Of a stretch of 64,000 nucleotides of DNA, positions 51,139 to 61,333 are shown one piece after another. Every line of letters starts with the position of its first letter. Positions within the stretch are counted from its first letter, which is position 1. The notes beneath the pieces were generated by a model. It saw nothing but the letters and a program-made list of their open reading frames with translations. It was not told the origin of the DNA and searched no databases. The stretch comes from Flavobacterium sp. (GTDB lineage Bacteria > Bacteroidota > Bacteroidia > Flavobacteriales > Flavobacteriaceae), in NCBI RefSeq assembly GCF_004295795.1, contig NZ_SEBR01000004.1:62001-126000 (forward strand), given 5' to 3'. Position numbers and translations under genes: made by a program.

Positions 51139-52471
51139 AGTTCTCGTTTTTCCAGTTCAACCGATCCTGTTGGTTATAAGGCCAAGGCGCGCCATTGTTC
51201 TCGACGTTGGTCATCATCGCATTCAACGACTGCGGAGCGGCGCTTTGTTCCATGACCAGAAATCTTCTCATATCCATGATGATAGAAAGCGGACTGATAT
51301 TCACCGGACATTCTTCCACGCAAGCGTTGCAGGTCGTGCACGCCCAAAGTTCTTCGGGCGTGATGTAATCGTTAAGCAACGTTTTGTTATCAGGGACGAA
51401 TGTGCCTTTGTTCGCGTCGATGTTTTTTCCGACTTCTTCCAAACGGTCGCGCGTGTCCATCATGATCTTGCGCGGCGAAAGCTTTTTGCCCGTGATGTTC
51501 GCCGGACAGGCAGAAGTGCATCGGCCGCATTCGGTACACGTGTAAGCATTGAGCAATTGCACCCAATTCAGGTCCTGGACGTCTTGTGCGCCGAATTTTT
51601 CCGGAACGGCATTTGGGTCGGCGTTGGCTGGAGTCGCGAAAGGATCGGCATTCGGATCCATCATCAGCTTGACTTCGGCCGTAACCGAATCGAGGTTGTT
51701 AAATTTTCCCTTCGGATTCAAATCGGCGTAATAGGTATTCGGAAAAGCCAAAAGAATGTGCAAGTGCTTGGAAAAATACAGGTAATTCAGGAAAAACAAA
51801 ATCCCGACGATGTGCAACCACCAAAAAGTGCGTTCCAAAACCCAGACTTTCTCGGCCGACATTCCGTTAAAAATCGGCGAAAGCCAGCTGCTTATTGGGA
51901 AAGCGCCTTGCCCTGATTCGTAATGTCCGAAAGAACGCAGCTGCAAATTGTAGTCTGAGGCGTTCATCAACAGGAAAAGCGACATCAGGATCACTTCCAT
52001 ATACAAAATGTAATTCGCGTCGCTTTTTGGCCAACCTTTCAGATCGGAATGGATAAAACGCTTGACTTTGATGACGTTTCTCCTGGCCAGGAAAGCGATT
52101 ACACCAACGAGCACCAAAACGGCCAGCACCTCGAAAAATCCGATGAGGAAACTGTAAAATCCGCCAAGGAAAGACAAGACGCGGTGTGTACCGAATAATC
52201 CGTCAATAACGATTTCGAGTACTTCAATGTTGATGATCACGAATCCGACGTAAACAAAAATGTGCAGAATGCCCGAAATGGGGCGTTTCACCATCTTTTT
52301 TTGGCCCAAAGCGATCATCGCCATATTCGTCCAGCGTTCGCCGGGATTGTCTGATCGATCGATGTCACGCCCGAGTTTGATGTTGCGCACCAATTTTTTG
52401 ACGTTGATCGCAAAATATCCGCCGGCCAATGCCAGAATTACGGCAAAGAGTATATTGTCGAGGTAACTCAT
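51137..52471 (-). CDS. Membrane Fe-S electron-transfer protein (two 4Fe-4S motifs)
   Basis: A 444-residue protein with an NarI-like or HdrE-like membrane part (about residues 3-24, 65-125, 150-170, 210-230) and a C-terminal dicluster ferredoxin domain: CTECGRCTSACPAN near 310 and CTTCNACVEECPVN near 378. Known: such fusions link a quinone-interacting cytochrome-like module to a CCG subunit, as in HdrED-like complexes. The 49584-50375 CCG protein is the likely partner. Six bases separate it from the MCE gene upstream. Inferred: lactate, glycerol-phosphate or similar electron input; not determinable. Confidence 0.85.
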   Translation of the reverse strand: MSYLDNILFAVILALAGGYFAINVKKLVRNIKLGRDIDRSDNPGERWTNMAMIALGQKKMVKRPISGILHIFVYVGFVIINIEVLEIVIDGLFGTHRVLSFLGGFYSFLIGFFEVLAVLVLVGVIAFLARRNVIKVKRFIHSDLKGWPKSDANYILYMEVILMSLFLLMNASDYNLQLRSFGHYESGQGAFPISSWLSPIFNGMSAEKVWVLERTFWWLHIVGILFFLNYLYFSKHLHILLAFPNTYYADLNPKGKFNNLDSVTAEVKLMMDPNADPFATPANADPNAVPEKFGAQDVQDLNWVQLLNAYTCTECGRCTSACPANITGKKLSPRKIMMDTRDRLEEVGKNIDANKGTFVPDNKTLLNDYITPEELWACTTCNACVEECPVNISPLSIIMDMRRFLVMEQSAAPQSLNAMMTNVENNGAPWPYNQQDRLNWKNEN

Positions 52472-52477
52472 TGCGTG

Positions 52478-53437
52478 CTAGTTTTGAGGAGTTGGCTCTG
52501 TCGGAGCGACGTACGGCTTGTTTTTCTTTCCGAAAAGCGACACGTTCACGTAACGCGTCGGGTTGAGTCTCACGTCCTGAAGCAACAGTTCAAGCTCTTT
52601 TGAAGTCTTGGCCAGATTGTTGTAAAGCGCTTCGTCCTTGACGAGTTTGCCCATCGTGCCTTGTCCGGAATCGATCGTCAGCATCAAATTGTCGACCTTG
52701 GCAAGCGTTCCTTTTAGGCTTTCGACGGCTTTGTCGAGTTCGGCTTTTTCGAGTTTGTTCGAGATTTTGCTGAAATCGCTTGAAACCTTGTCGAAATTGG
52801 CCACGACGTTATCGATTTTACCCTTGTTGTTGTCAAGGATTCCGTTCAGACTGTTCGACGCTTTGTGGAATTGCGTCATCGTCGCATTGAGTTCGGCGAT
52901 CGTCCCTTTCAGGTTTTCCTGACTTTTCTTGTCGAGAATATTGTTCACGCTTGTGATCGTAACCGACAAATCGCCCAAGACCTTTTCGAGTTTCTGTTGC
53001 AGCGGTTCGAGTTTTTCACCAAGTAAAGCCGTGAGCCCGGGAACGTTAGCGCCTCTTAGCGTATCGCCCGATTTGGCCTCTTGCGTATCCTGAAGATTCG
53101 GGACGATCTGAAGTTGTTTGCCCGCGATCACGCCAGGTTCGTAAATGTTCACGACGCTCGATTTTGCGATTGGGAAATCCTCGTTGGTAATGCGCATTTC
53201 CACTAGCAATTTACCCGATTTGTTGTTCAGCGAGATCTTTTTTATGTGTCCGACGATAAATCCGTTTATGGTGATCGGTGCCGATGCAGGCAATCCCTCG
53301 ACGTTGTCGTATTCTACAAAAAATGTCTTGTCGCTGGTAAGGATGTCGTTCCCTTTAAGGAAACTGTATCCCCAAATAAACAATAAAATTGATGCGATAA
53401 CCAGAATGGCGGTCTTGATTTCCCTTGTAATTTTCAA
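52478..53437 (-). CDS. MCE/MlaD-family membrane lipid-transport protein
   Basis: A 319-residue protein. One N-terminal membrane anchor (KTAILVIASILLFIWGYSFL, about residues 8-27), then an MCE domain (DNVEGLPASAPITINGFIVG, about 40-120) and a long coiled coil (about 140-270, with repeated Asn/Lys/Leu heptads). Known: MCE proteins form hexameric rings or tubes that move phospholipids between inner and outer membranes. It lies in the same unit as the amidase gene 50 bases upstream and the Fe-S protein downstream. Permease and ATPase partners are not in the window. Confidence 0.85.
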   Translation of the reverse strand: MKITREIKTAILVIASILLFIWGYSFLKGNDILTSDKTFFVEYDNVEGLPASAPITINGFIVGHIKKISLNNKSGKLLVEMRITNEDFPIAKSSVVNIYEPGVIAGKQLQIVPNLQDTQEAKSGDTLRGANVPGLTALLGEKLEPLQQKLEKVLGDLSVTITSVNNILDKKSQENLKGTIAELNATMTQFHKASNSLNGILDNNKGKIDNVVANFDKVSSDFSKISNKLEKAELDKAVESLKGTLAKVDNLMLTIDSGQGTMGKLVKDEALYNNLAKTSKELELLLQDVRLNPTRYVNVSLFGKKNKPYVAPTEPTPQN

Positions 53438-53487
53438 AGCTTTGCTGTTTTGAACAAAAGTAAGACAATTATCCGAAAAGACTTTGC

Positions 53488-54651
53488 CTAATTTTTAAGG
53501 GCTTCGTCCAAACTTATCTGTTGGCCGTTGCGGAAAGCTACGACGTAAGCCGATGGGAAGCCTTTTGTCTTAGCCTCAGACAGTTTCTGTCTGGCCATTT
53601 GGTAATCTGAAGTTTCGCCGTAGTAGTATTTGTATTTGGCGCCCGAAGACATCATGGAAACGCCGCTCAATCCTTTGAAGTTGCTTGGCGTCGTGGGAAG
53701 TTTCGTTCCGCTGGCGGAGATTTGCACTTTGAATACGACTCCGGCCGATGTCGTAGTCTCTGGAACAACGGGTTCGATGGCACGCGTCGGGGTTTGCACA
53801 GGCGCTGGAGTTGGCGTATCGGCAACCGGAGTTTCCTGGATTCGCTGCGACGGACGTTCGTCTGCAGGTTCGAAATTGCCGCTTCCGAAGTATTCTTTCT
53901 TGTATCCGATTATGGCGTTGGCGATCGCTTTCGCCATTTCCTGCTGGCCTTCGTCAGAATCTAGGTAAGCGCCGTCCTTGGCGTTCGAGATGAATCCCAT
54001 TTCGATCAAAACGCGCGGCATGTAGGCTTTGTGCAATACCATATAAGGTGCTTGTTTCACGCCTCTGCTCTTTTTGCCCAGTGCTTTTACGAATCCATCC
54101 TGGATTTTGGCCGCAAGTGAGATGCTGTTGTCGAGGAATTCTTCCTGCATGAGCTCGATTCCTATCATGCTTTCAGGATTGTGCGGATCGAATCCTTCGT
54201 ATTTCTGCTTGTAATCTTTCTCCATCGTAATCACGGAGTTCTCGTTCTTGGCCGCCTCGAGGTTCGATTTGACTTTCGTCATACCCATCACGTAGGTTTC
54301 GGTTCCGTCTGCTGCCGAATTCTTGTTGGCGTTGCAGTGGATCGACACGAAAATTTGGGAATCTGCCCTGTTTGCGATGTTGGCGCGCTCGATGAGTTCG
54401 ATGAAAACATCGGATTTTCTGGTATAGACGACATCGAATCCCGGCGTGCTTTCAAGAATTTTGCCCACTTTCTGCACCACGCCAAGCGCTATGTTTTTTT
54501 CAATGTGACCGTTGTACATCGCCCCGAAATCCTTTCCTCCGTGACCCGCGTCGAGCGTGACGCGGAATTTTTGATTCTGTGCGAAAACACTTATAGTAGA
54601 AAACAGCAAAGCCAGCGAAACGACCGCTTTGAGCTTGTTGGAAATTCCCAT
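53488..54651 (-). CDS. N-acetylmuramoyl-L-alanine amidase (AmiC type)
   Basis: A 387-residue exported enzyme; start at the ATG at 54649-54651 (MGISNKLKAVVSLALLFSTI). Signal peptide about 1-25. The Amidase_3 domain covers about residues 30-245 with zinc ligands in TLDAGHGGKDFGAM, NIALGVVQKVGKILE (Glu) and FVSIHCNANKN (His). A Pro/Thr-rich linker and a C-terminal SPOR-like domain (VQISASGTKLPTTPSNFK) follow. Reaction: cleavage between MurNAc and L-Ala in cell separation. It diverges from the LptD gene, both being envelope genes. Confidence 0.9.
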   Translation of the reverse strand: MGISNKLKAVVSLALLFSTISVFAQNQKFRVTLDAGHGGKDFGAMYNGHIEKNIALGVVQKVGKILESTPGFDVVYTRKSDVFIELIERANIANRADSQIFVSIHCNANKNSAADGTETYVMGMTKVKSNLEAAKNENSVITMEKDYKQKYEGFDPHNPESMIGIELMQEEFLDNSISLAAKIQDGFVKALGKKSRGVKQAPYMVLHKAYMPRVLIEMGFISNAKDGAYLDSDEGQQEMAKAIANAIIGYKKEYFGSGNFEPADERPSQRIQETPVADTPTPAPVQTPTRAIEPVVPETTTSAGVVFKVQISASGTKLPTTPSNFKGLSGVSMMSSGAKYKYYYGETSDYQMARQKLSEAKTKGFPSAYVVAFRNGQQISLDEALKN

Positions 54652-54709
54652 AAATCCAAAAGTTAATTTTAATGAAATGCGCGAGGCTAAAGTCATTATT
54701 TATTTATTT

Positions 54710-54735
54710 TTGACGGAAAATTATATGTAAGTTTG
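54710..54735 (+). promoter_or_regulatory. Possible promoter for the LptD gene
   Basis: TTG at 54710-54712, 15-base spacer, TAAGTTTG at 54728-54735, a perfect TAnnTTTG. Leader of about 45 bases to the TTG start at 54783. The spacer is two bases short of the usual range. Confidence 0.45.
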
Positions 54736-54782
54736 GCGCTTCAAATTCAGCCATAATTTTCACAAAAGTAGCATTAATAGCG

Positions 54783-57461
54783 TTGCGGGCAAACTTATTC
54801 CATATCGTTTTATCAGCAATCTTGCTAACAGTCGGAGCTTCAAAATCCTCCTGCCAGGAACTCGGAAAAAACAAGGCAAATATCCCGCCATTAATCCAGT
54901 CTCCCGTAAAACCGGCCGATTCTTCCATTGCTAACGCACAAGACAGCTCAAAAATTGCCGCCGTCGTCAAGACCAAAGATTCGGTCAAGCCGAAAAAACC
55001 TTTGCTCGAAGCCCAAATTAGGAGAAAAGCCAAAGATTACGAGCGTTTCAACCAAAAGACGAGTCAACTTACTTTATATAACGAGGCGGAAGTCTATTAC
55101 CAGGACATCGAACTCAAAGCCGGAATCATCACGCTCGATTACGGAAAGGACGAAATCTACGCCGGACGTATCAAGGATTCTACAGGCAATTTCACGCAAC
55201 GCCCGTATTTCAAGCAAGGTAGTAATGTTGTCGAACCTGATTCCATCCGCTTCAATACCAAGACCAAAAAGGCTTTGATCTGGAATTCAAGAACCGAACA
55301 AAGCGAATTCCGAATCAAGGGCGAAATCGTCAAAAGGGAAAACGATTCCACCTATTTCATCAAAGGCGTGCGGTTTACGACTTCGAAAGACGTTGACAAT
55401 CCGGAATATTATTTTTATACGAAGAAAGCCAAATTCGTACCCGGAAAGAAAGTCGTCGTTGGCGGGACGAATATGGTGATTGCCGATGTTCCGACGCCGA
55501 TCTATCTGCCATTCGCATTTTTCCCGATGACCGACAAATCGCAATCGGGAATCCTGATTCCGTCTTACGGAGAAAGCAACAACCGAGGATTTTTCCTTCA
55601 GAATCTGGGCTACTATTTTGCCTTGTCGGATAATTACGACCTTGCCGTGACAGGCGATTACTACACCAACGGAAGTTATGCCATGCGATTCGAGTCACAC
55701 TACGCCTGGCGTTACCAATTCAGCGGAAATTTCAACGTGAGGTTCGAGAATCTCATCAACGGCGAAAGAGGTTATCCGGATTATGCCAAACAGCGCATCT
55801 ACAACATCCAGTGGTCGCACACGCAAGACGCCAAAGCCAGCGTGAATTCGCGTTTTACGGCATCGGTCAACCTTGGTAGTAGCCAGTATTTCCAGCGTTC
55901 GATCAATCAGGTGAATGTGGGATCGTCGTTGAACAACACCTTGAGTTCGTCGATTTCCTATTCCAAGACTTTCGAGACCGTTCCACAGGTAAATTTGTCG
56001 GTTACCGCGAGCCATCAGCAAAATACGCAGACGCAATCGATAAGCATGACCTTGCCGACTTTGCAGGTGAATGTCGACCGTATTTTTCCTTTCGCCCCGG
56101 CAAACGGCTCCAAAAAAGGGCTTATCAAGAACTTGAACTTCCAATATAGTTTGAGAGGCGAAAACCGCTATCAGACAACAGATTCGCTTTTCTTCAAGTC
56201 GGAAATGTTCAAGGACGCCAGAACAGGTTTCCAGCATTCCATCCCGATTGCCACCAACTTCAAGATATTCAAATATTTCAGTGCCTCGACGTCTTTCAAC
56301 TACAACGAGGTCTGGTATTTCAAGACGATCAAAAAGGAATACGACGAAACCAGGGCGAAAGACACGATAATCGACGTCAACGGTTTCGACGCGTTCAGGA
56401 CTTACAACTACGGAGCGTCCTTAGGAACGACTATCTACGGAACTTACGGATTCGGTGAGAACAGCAAGATACAGGCGATCCGTCACGTGATGCGTCCATC
56501 GGTTTCTTACAGTTATACGCCAAGTTTTGATCAATATTACGACAGTTACGTGAGCCGCGCCACGGCCGAAACGATCGTAAAGGAATACACCAGATTCGAG
56601 AACGGTATTTTCGGTTCGCCCGGCAGAAACATTTCAAACAGTCTTGGTTTCACGCTCAGCAACACTTTCGAGGCCAAAGTCCGCGACAGCGATACCACCA
56701 AAGTCGAAGCCAAGAAAGTCATGCTGCTCAACAACTTCAATCTTTCGACTTCTTACAACATGGCCGCCGATTCCCTTAAATGGGCGCCGTTGCGAATTAC
56801 CGGAGGAACGACTTTGTTCGAGAAAATGAACGTGAACTTCGGGGCGACGTTGAATCCTTACGCTTTGGACAACGCCGGCCGAACCATCAACAAATTCAAC
56901 ATCGACAATGGCGGAAGCCTTTTCCGTTTTACTCAGGCTAATCTTACGATCGGTTATTCCCTTTCGAGTGCCGACGGTCAGGACGCCAAAAAGAAGAGCG
57001 AAAATTCCCAAAGTGTCAAGAACGGCGGACGCGACGACGATTTGTTCGGAACCAACCGCGACATGAGCGACCCAAGGCAGAACGACGATGAAGACGACGA
57101 AGAATCGAAGGTGATCAAGGACTTGTTCAAGCTCGATATTCCGTGGGACATGACCCTGGCCTATTCCCTGACCTATTCGAACAACAGGCGCGAAAACGAC
57201 ATTACCGGAAATTCGCTTATGGTTTCGGCCAATACCGACATCACGCCAATGTGGAAAGTGGGCGTTTCCACAGGTTACGACTTCGTGCAACAAGGCTTCA
57301 CGTTTACACAATTGCGTTTTTCGCGCGATTTGCTGAGCTGGAAAATGGATTTTTCGTGGGTTCCTTTCGGAACGCAGAGCTACTGGAATTTCTTTATCGG
57401 AATCAAGTCGAGCATTTTGCAGGACGTGAAGTATGACAAGCGTAGTTTGCCGAACCGATAG
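54783..57461 (+). CDS. lptD: LPS-assembly protein LptD
   Basis: An 892-residue outer-membrane protein. Start is TTG at 54783 (residues RANLFHIVLSAILLTVGASK after the first); no ATG precedes it, and the promoter motif at 54710-54735 fits. Signal peptide about 1-24. An OstA/LptA-like periplasmic domain (about 85-240: YNEAEVYYQDIELKAGIITL, KGVRFTTSKDVDNPEYYFYT) is followed by the large barrel (LIPSYGESNNRGFFLQNLGY onwards), ending in strands near LSWKMDFSWVPFGTQSYW. Known: LptD inserts LPS into the outer leaflet with LptE. The acidic loop around 760-780 is a distinctive insertion. Partner LptE is not here. Confidence 0.85.
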   Translation: MRANLFHIVLSAILLTVGASKSSCQELGKNKANIPPLIQSPVKPADSSIANAQDSSKIAAVVKTKDSVKPKKPLLEAQIRRKAKDYERFNQKTSQLTLYNEAEVYYQDIELKAGIITLDYGKDEIYAGRIKDSTGNFTQRPYFKQGSNVVEPDSIRFNTKTKKALIWNSRTEQSEFRIKGEIVKRENDSTYFIKGVRFTTSKDVDNPEYYFYTKKAKFVPGKKVVVGGTNMVIADVPTPIYLPFAFFPMTDKSQSGILIPSYGESNNRGFFLQNLGYYFALSDNYDLAVTGDYYTNGSYAMRFESHYAWRYQFSGNFNVRFENLINGERGYPDYAKQRIYNIQWSHTQDAKASVNSRFTASVNLGSSQYFQRSINQVNVGSSLNNTLSSSISYSKTFETVPQVNLSVTASHQQNTQTQSISMTLPTLQVNVDRIFPFAPANGSKKGLIKNLNFQYSLRGENRYQTTDSLFFKSEMFKDARTGFQHSIPIATNFKIFKYFSASTSFNYNEVWYFKTIKKEYDETRAKDTIIDVNGFDAFRTYNYGASLGTTIYGTYGFGENSKIQAIRHVMRPSVSYSYTPSFDQYYDSYVSRATAETIVKEYTRFENGIFGSPGRNISNSLGFTLSNTFEAKVRDSDTTKVEAKKVMLLNNFNLSTSYNMAADSLKWAPLRITGGTTLFEKMNVNFGATLNPYALDNAGRTINKFNIDNGGSLFRFTQANLTIGYSLSSADGQDAKKKSENSQSVKNGGRDDDLFGTNRDMSDPRQNDDEDDEESKVIKDLFKLDIPWDMTLAYSLTYSNNRRENDITGNSLMVSANTDITPMWKVGVSTGYDFVQQGFTFTQLRFSRDLLSWKMDFSWVPFGTQSYWNFFIGIKSSILQDVKYDKRSLPNR

Positions 57462-57666
57462 TAGAGCGCATTAGCAGTAGCAGTAGCAGTTGACCACGCT
57501 CACACCTATTCGAAGCATAGAACTTTGCGCGATTGGTGCAAGAAAGTAGAAGTGAATGACCAAAGATTTGTTGATTAGTGGCTAAAAATGAGCCTTGCAA
57601 AAGTCTTTTGTCTGTTAGTCCATTATCTATTAGTCTATTCTCTATTAGTCTTAACTCTAAAATTAT
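57462..57666. other. Intergenic region with short repeats
   Basis: Holds a short GCAGTA tract (57471-57490) and TCTATTAGTCTATTC-type repeats (about 57610-57655). No gene seen. Confidence 0.5.
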
Positions 57667-58047
57667 ATGAAGAAAGTAATTTATACCGATGCGGCTCCAG
57701 CGCCAATCGGACCGTATTCCCAAGCAGTACAATTCGGTGACACAATTTACACGTCCGGACAGATCGCGATCGATCCGGCTAGCGGGGAATTGGTTTTGGG
57801 CGATGTCGAGGCCGAAACCAAGCAAGTCATGGAAAACCTCAAAGCCGTTTTGGAAGCCGCCGACATGACTTTCGAACACGTCGTCAAAACCACGATCTTT
57901 ATTATGGACATGAACGATTTTACAAAAATCAACGGCATTTACGGAAGCTATCTCGACGAGAAAACTGCTCCGGCCCGCGAAACCGTACAGGTCGCAGGTT
58001 TACCCAAAGGCGTCACGGTAGAGATTTCGATGATTGCCAGACGATGA
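57667..58047 (+). CDS. ridA: RidA-family enamine/imine deaminase
   Basis: A 126-residue YjgF/RidA protein: DAAPAPIGPYSQAVQFGDTI near residue 6, YTSGQIAIDPASGELVLGDV, the TAPARETVQVAGLPKGVTVE segment with the catalytic Arg (R108 approx.) and the EISMIARR end. Known: RidA hydrolyses reactive 2-aminoacrylate-type enamines. Length is normal. The last 81 bases of the gene form the start of a four-copy tandem array (57967-58918), so its 3' end is duplicated downstream. Confidence 0.95.
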   Translation: MKKVIYTDAAPAPIGPYSQAVQFGDTIYTSGQIAIDPASGELVLGDVEAETKQVMENLKAVLEAADMTFEHVVKTTIFIMDMNDFTKINGIYGSYLDEKTAPARETVQVAGLPKGVTVEISMIARR

Positions 58048-58918
58048 TCTTTTAACAAAAAGTACAGATTTTCTGTAATCGACTTATTTGCGGAAATGCT
58101 ATCTTTTCACAGGGAAGGGGTTGGTGCTTATCCCTACAAAATTTTTGATTCGGACCATTAATGAAATGCAGAAAATTTTTCCACAAACTTGCGAAACTGA
58201 AAACCGCTCCGGCCCGCGAAACCGTACAGGTTGCAGGTTTACCCAAAGGCGTTACGGTAGAGATTTCGATGATTGCCAGACGCTGATTTTTTAACAAAAA
58301 GTACAGATTTTCTGTAATCGACTTATTTGCGGAAATGCTATCTTTTCACAGGGAAGGGGTTGGTGCTTTTCCCTACAAAATTTTTGATTCGTACCACTAA
58401 TGAAATGCGTAAAATTTTTCCACAAACTTGCGAAACCGAGAACCGCTCCGGCCCACGAAACCGTACAGGTCGCCGGTTTACCCAAAGGCGTCACGGTAGA
58501 GATTTCGATGATTGCCAGACGATGATCTTTTAACAAAAAGTACAGATTTTCTGTAATCGACTTGTTTGCGGAAATGCTATCTTTTCAAAGGGAAGGGGTT
58601 GGTGCTTATCCCTACGAAATTTTTGATTCGGACCACTAATGAAATGCGGAAAATTTTTCCACAAACTTGCGAAACTGAAAACCCACCGTCGCGCGAAACC
58701 GTACAGGTCGCAGGTTTACCCAAAGGCGTTACGTAGAGATTTCGATGATTGCCAGACGATGATCTTTTAACAAAAAGTACAGATTTTCTGGAATTGACTT
58801 GTTTGCGGAAATGCTATCTTTTCACAGGGAAGGGGTTGGTGCTTATCCCTACGAAATTTTTGATTCGGACCACTAATGAAATGCGGAAAATTTTTCCACA
58901 AACTTGCGAAACCGAAAT
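57967..58918. repeat. Four-copy 239-bp tandem array derived from the ridA 3' end
   Basis: Units start at 57967 (inside ridA), 58206, 58445 and about 58684. Each holds 81 bases coding the last 26 RidA residues plus stop, then 158 bases of spacer. Copies 2 and 3 keep the reading frame; copy 2 differs from ridA only at synonymous positions, copy 3 has one Arg to His change, and copy 4 has a deletion that breaks the frame. Units are 95% or more alike. Short open frames across the units (about 60-68 residues) are artefacts. Confidence 0.95.
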
Positions 58919-59200
58919 TCGCAGAAAGTGAAACTATCGCGGCAACTCTTTTTTATTTACGATTAGTTAAAAATTCAGGTGGTCATACATTTCGAACTCA
59001 GGCACTCAACTCGCAAAAAAAAAGAAAACGATACGGCAGCGAGTGGTTTTGTTTTCAGGCATTTCGGACGCTGGCTCTCAAAACATTCTGAATCGGTAGC
59101 TTAACTCGCAAAACCATAAAAAAACCATCCGGCAGCGAATGGTTTTTTTATTTTCGATAAGTAAAGCTCTCAGGCACTGAGGCACCTCGAACTCAGGCGC
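58919..59200. other. Intergenic region with repeated AT-rich tails and a hairpin
   Basis: Includes two related GGCAGCGA(A/G)TGG blocks (59036-59047 and 59129-59140 approx.) and octamer-like CTCAGGCACT fragments at 58997-59006 and 59168-59177. The second block belongs to the terminator at 59115-59152. No gene. Confidence 0.5.
59115..59152 (-). terminator. Possible terminator for the BadF/BadG-type kinase gene
   Basis: AAAAAACCAT ... ATGGTTTTTTTAT forms a stem with A/T tails in both senses; it lies about 50 bases beyond the stop of the minus-strand kinase gene at 59201. Confidence 0.5.
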
Positions 59201-60049
59201 TCAATTCAACGAATGATAGGCAATCAAGCCATCGATCGGGCGACGCAAAACGTTTCCGATCTTGATGTTGTGCTTCTCGAGAACCTCTTTCAATTCCTCT
59301 CTCAAATAGAAAGCGATCGATCCGATAAAGTGAACAGGAACGGTCTTGTGTTCGTCGTACTGTTTGATATAAAGCTCGACGAAATCCTCCATCGCGGCAT
59401 AAATCAATTTCTTGCAGAAAGCGTCGTCTTTGTGTTGGATCAGAAATTTGGCGAAAGTGGCCAGATAAGCATTCGGATTAGGCTCTTTGTAAAGATTGTG
59501 CTTGATCACGTCCGGTTCAAGATCGTGTGCTTTTTCGAATGCGGTCGCTAGATTCTGCGGCATTTTTCCAAAGTAGTAAGCGCGGATCAACTCGCGTCCG
59601 AAGCGGTTTCCACTGCAATCGTCCATCGCGATGTAGCCAAGTGACTGCACTTTTTGGTGCAATTCCTTTCCGTCGAAATAACTGCAATTCGAACCCGTAC
59701 CCAAGATGCAGACAACCGCTTTCTCGTTTTTTGGCGTGGTGGCGTAAACGGCGGCATAAGTGTCTTCGTTTACCGAAATGTTGGCATTCGGGAAATAATC
59801 CTTGAAGATCGCGGCGAGAAAACTTCTCATGCGCTCGGTTCCGCAACCTGCTCCGTAAAAATACAGATGCGTCACGCTTTTCTTGTTGTGGGAAATGTCG
59901 AAGCGATCGTCAAGGCGCGCTATGACCTCGTCCTTTGCGAGTACTTCGGGATTCACCCCAAGCGATTGTGTGGTAAACAAAACCTTTCCGGCATCATCAA
60001 TTGCGATCCAGTCGGCTTTGGTCGATCCACTGTCTACTAATAATTTCAT
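59201..60049 (-). CDS. BadF/BadG-type sugar kinase (N-acetylglucosamine kinase-like)
   Basis: A 282-residue ASKHA-fold ATPase. Phosphate 1 motif MKLLVDSGSTKADWIAIDD, substrate site LGVNPEVLAKDEV, phosphate 2 VCILGTGSNCSYFDGKELHQ and DDCSGNRFGRELIRAY, and a C-terminal adenosine motif VHFIGSIAFYLREEL. Known: this family includes N-acetylglucosamine and N-acetylmuramic acid kinases. With the GH3/beta-lactamase gene in the same window, peptidoglycan sugar recycling is a plausible role. Soluble, single gene. The exact sugar is unproven. Confidence 0.8.
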   Translation of the reverse strand: MKLLVDSGSTKADWIAIDDAGKVLFTTQSLGVNPEVLAKDEVIARLDDRFDISHNKKSVTHLYFYGAGCGTERMRSFLAAIFKDYFPNANISVNEDTYAAVYATTPKNEKAVVCILGTGSNCSYFDGKELHQKVQSLGYIAMDDCSGNRFGRELIRAYYFGKMPQNLATAFEKAHDLEPDVIKHNLYKEPNPNAYLATFAKFLIQHKDDAFCKKLIYAAMEDFVELYIKQYDEHKTVPVHFIGSIAFYLREELKEVLEKHNIKIGNVLRRPIDGLIAYHSLN

Positions 60050-60195
60050 TGGGTCAATGGTTGGTTTTTTCCGGATGTGCTTCTATGGAAGTTTCGGCCG
60101 GCAGTTTGGTTTGTTTGTTATAATGCACAGGTTCAGGATGTTTCCGGAATTGGTTTCGCAGACAATTCCGACCAAAATCTGCTGTATAAAAAGAC

Positions 60196-60226
60196 AAAAA
60201 TCCCGCCTGTTTCCAAACGGGATTTC
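60196..60226 (-). terminator. Intrinsic terminator for gap
   Basis: On the reverse strand AAATCCCG, loop TTTGGAAACAGG, CGGGATTTTT. It lies 11 bases after the gap stop. Confidence 0.8.
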
Positions 60227-60236
60227 TGTAAGTAAT

Positions 60237-61262
<1,026 letters not shown>

Positions 61263-61281
61263 TTAATATAGAGTTTGTGCA

Positions 61282-61332
61282 AAAAAATAAGGTTCGGAAA
61301 TCAGGTCGTGCAACCGGATTCTGAACCTTTTT
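61282..61332 (-). terminator. Intrinsic terminator for pfkA
   Basis: Reverse strand: AAGGTTCAGAATC ... GATTTCCGAACCTT (one bulge) then ATTTTTTT; ends immediately after the pfkA stop. Confidence 0.7.
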
Positions 61333-61333
61333 G

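Noticed and set aside
58088-58931. Several 60-68 residue open frames within the ridA-derived tandem array
   Set aside because: They are the same frame repeated in each 239-base unit and run across unit junctions; they carry no recognisable domain.
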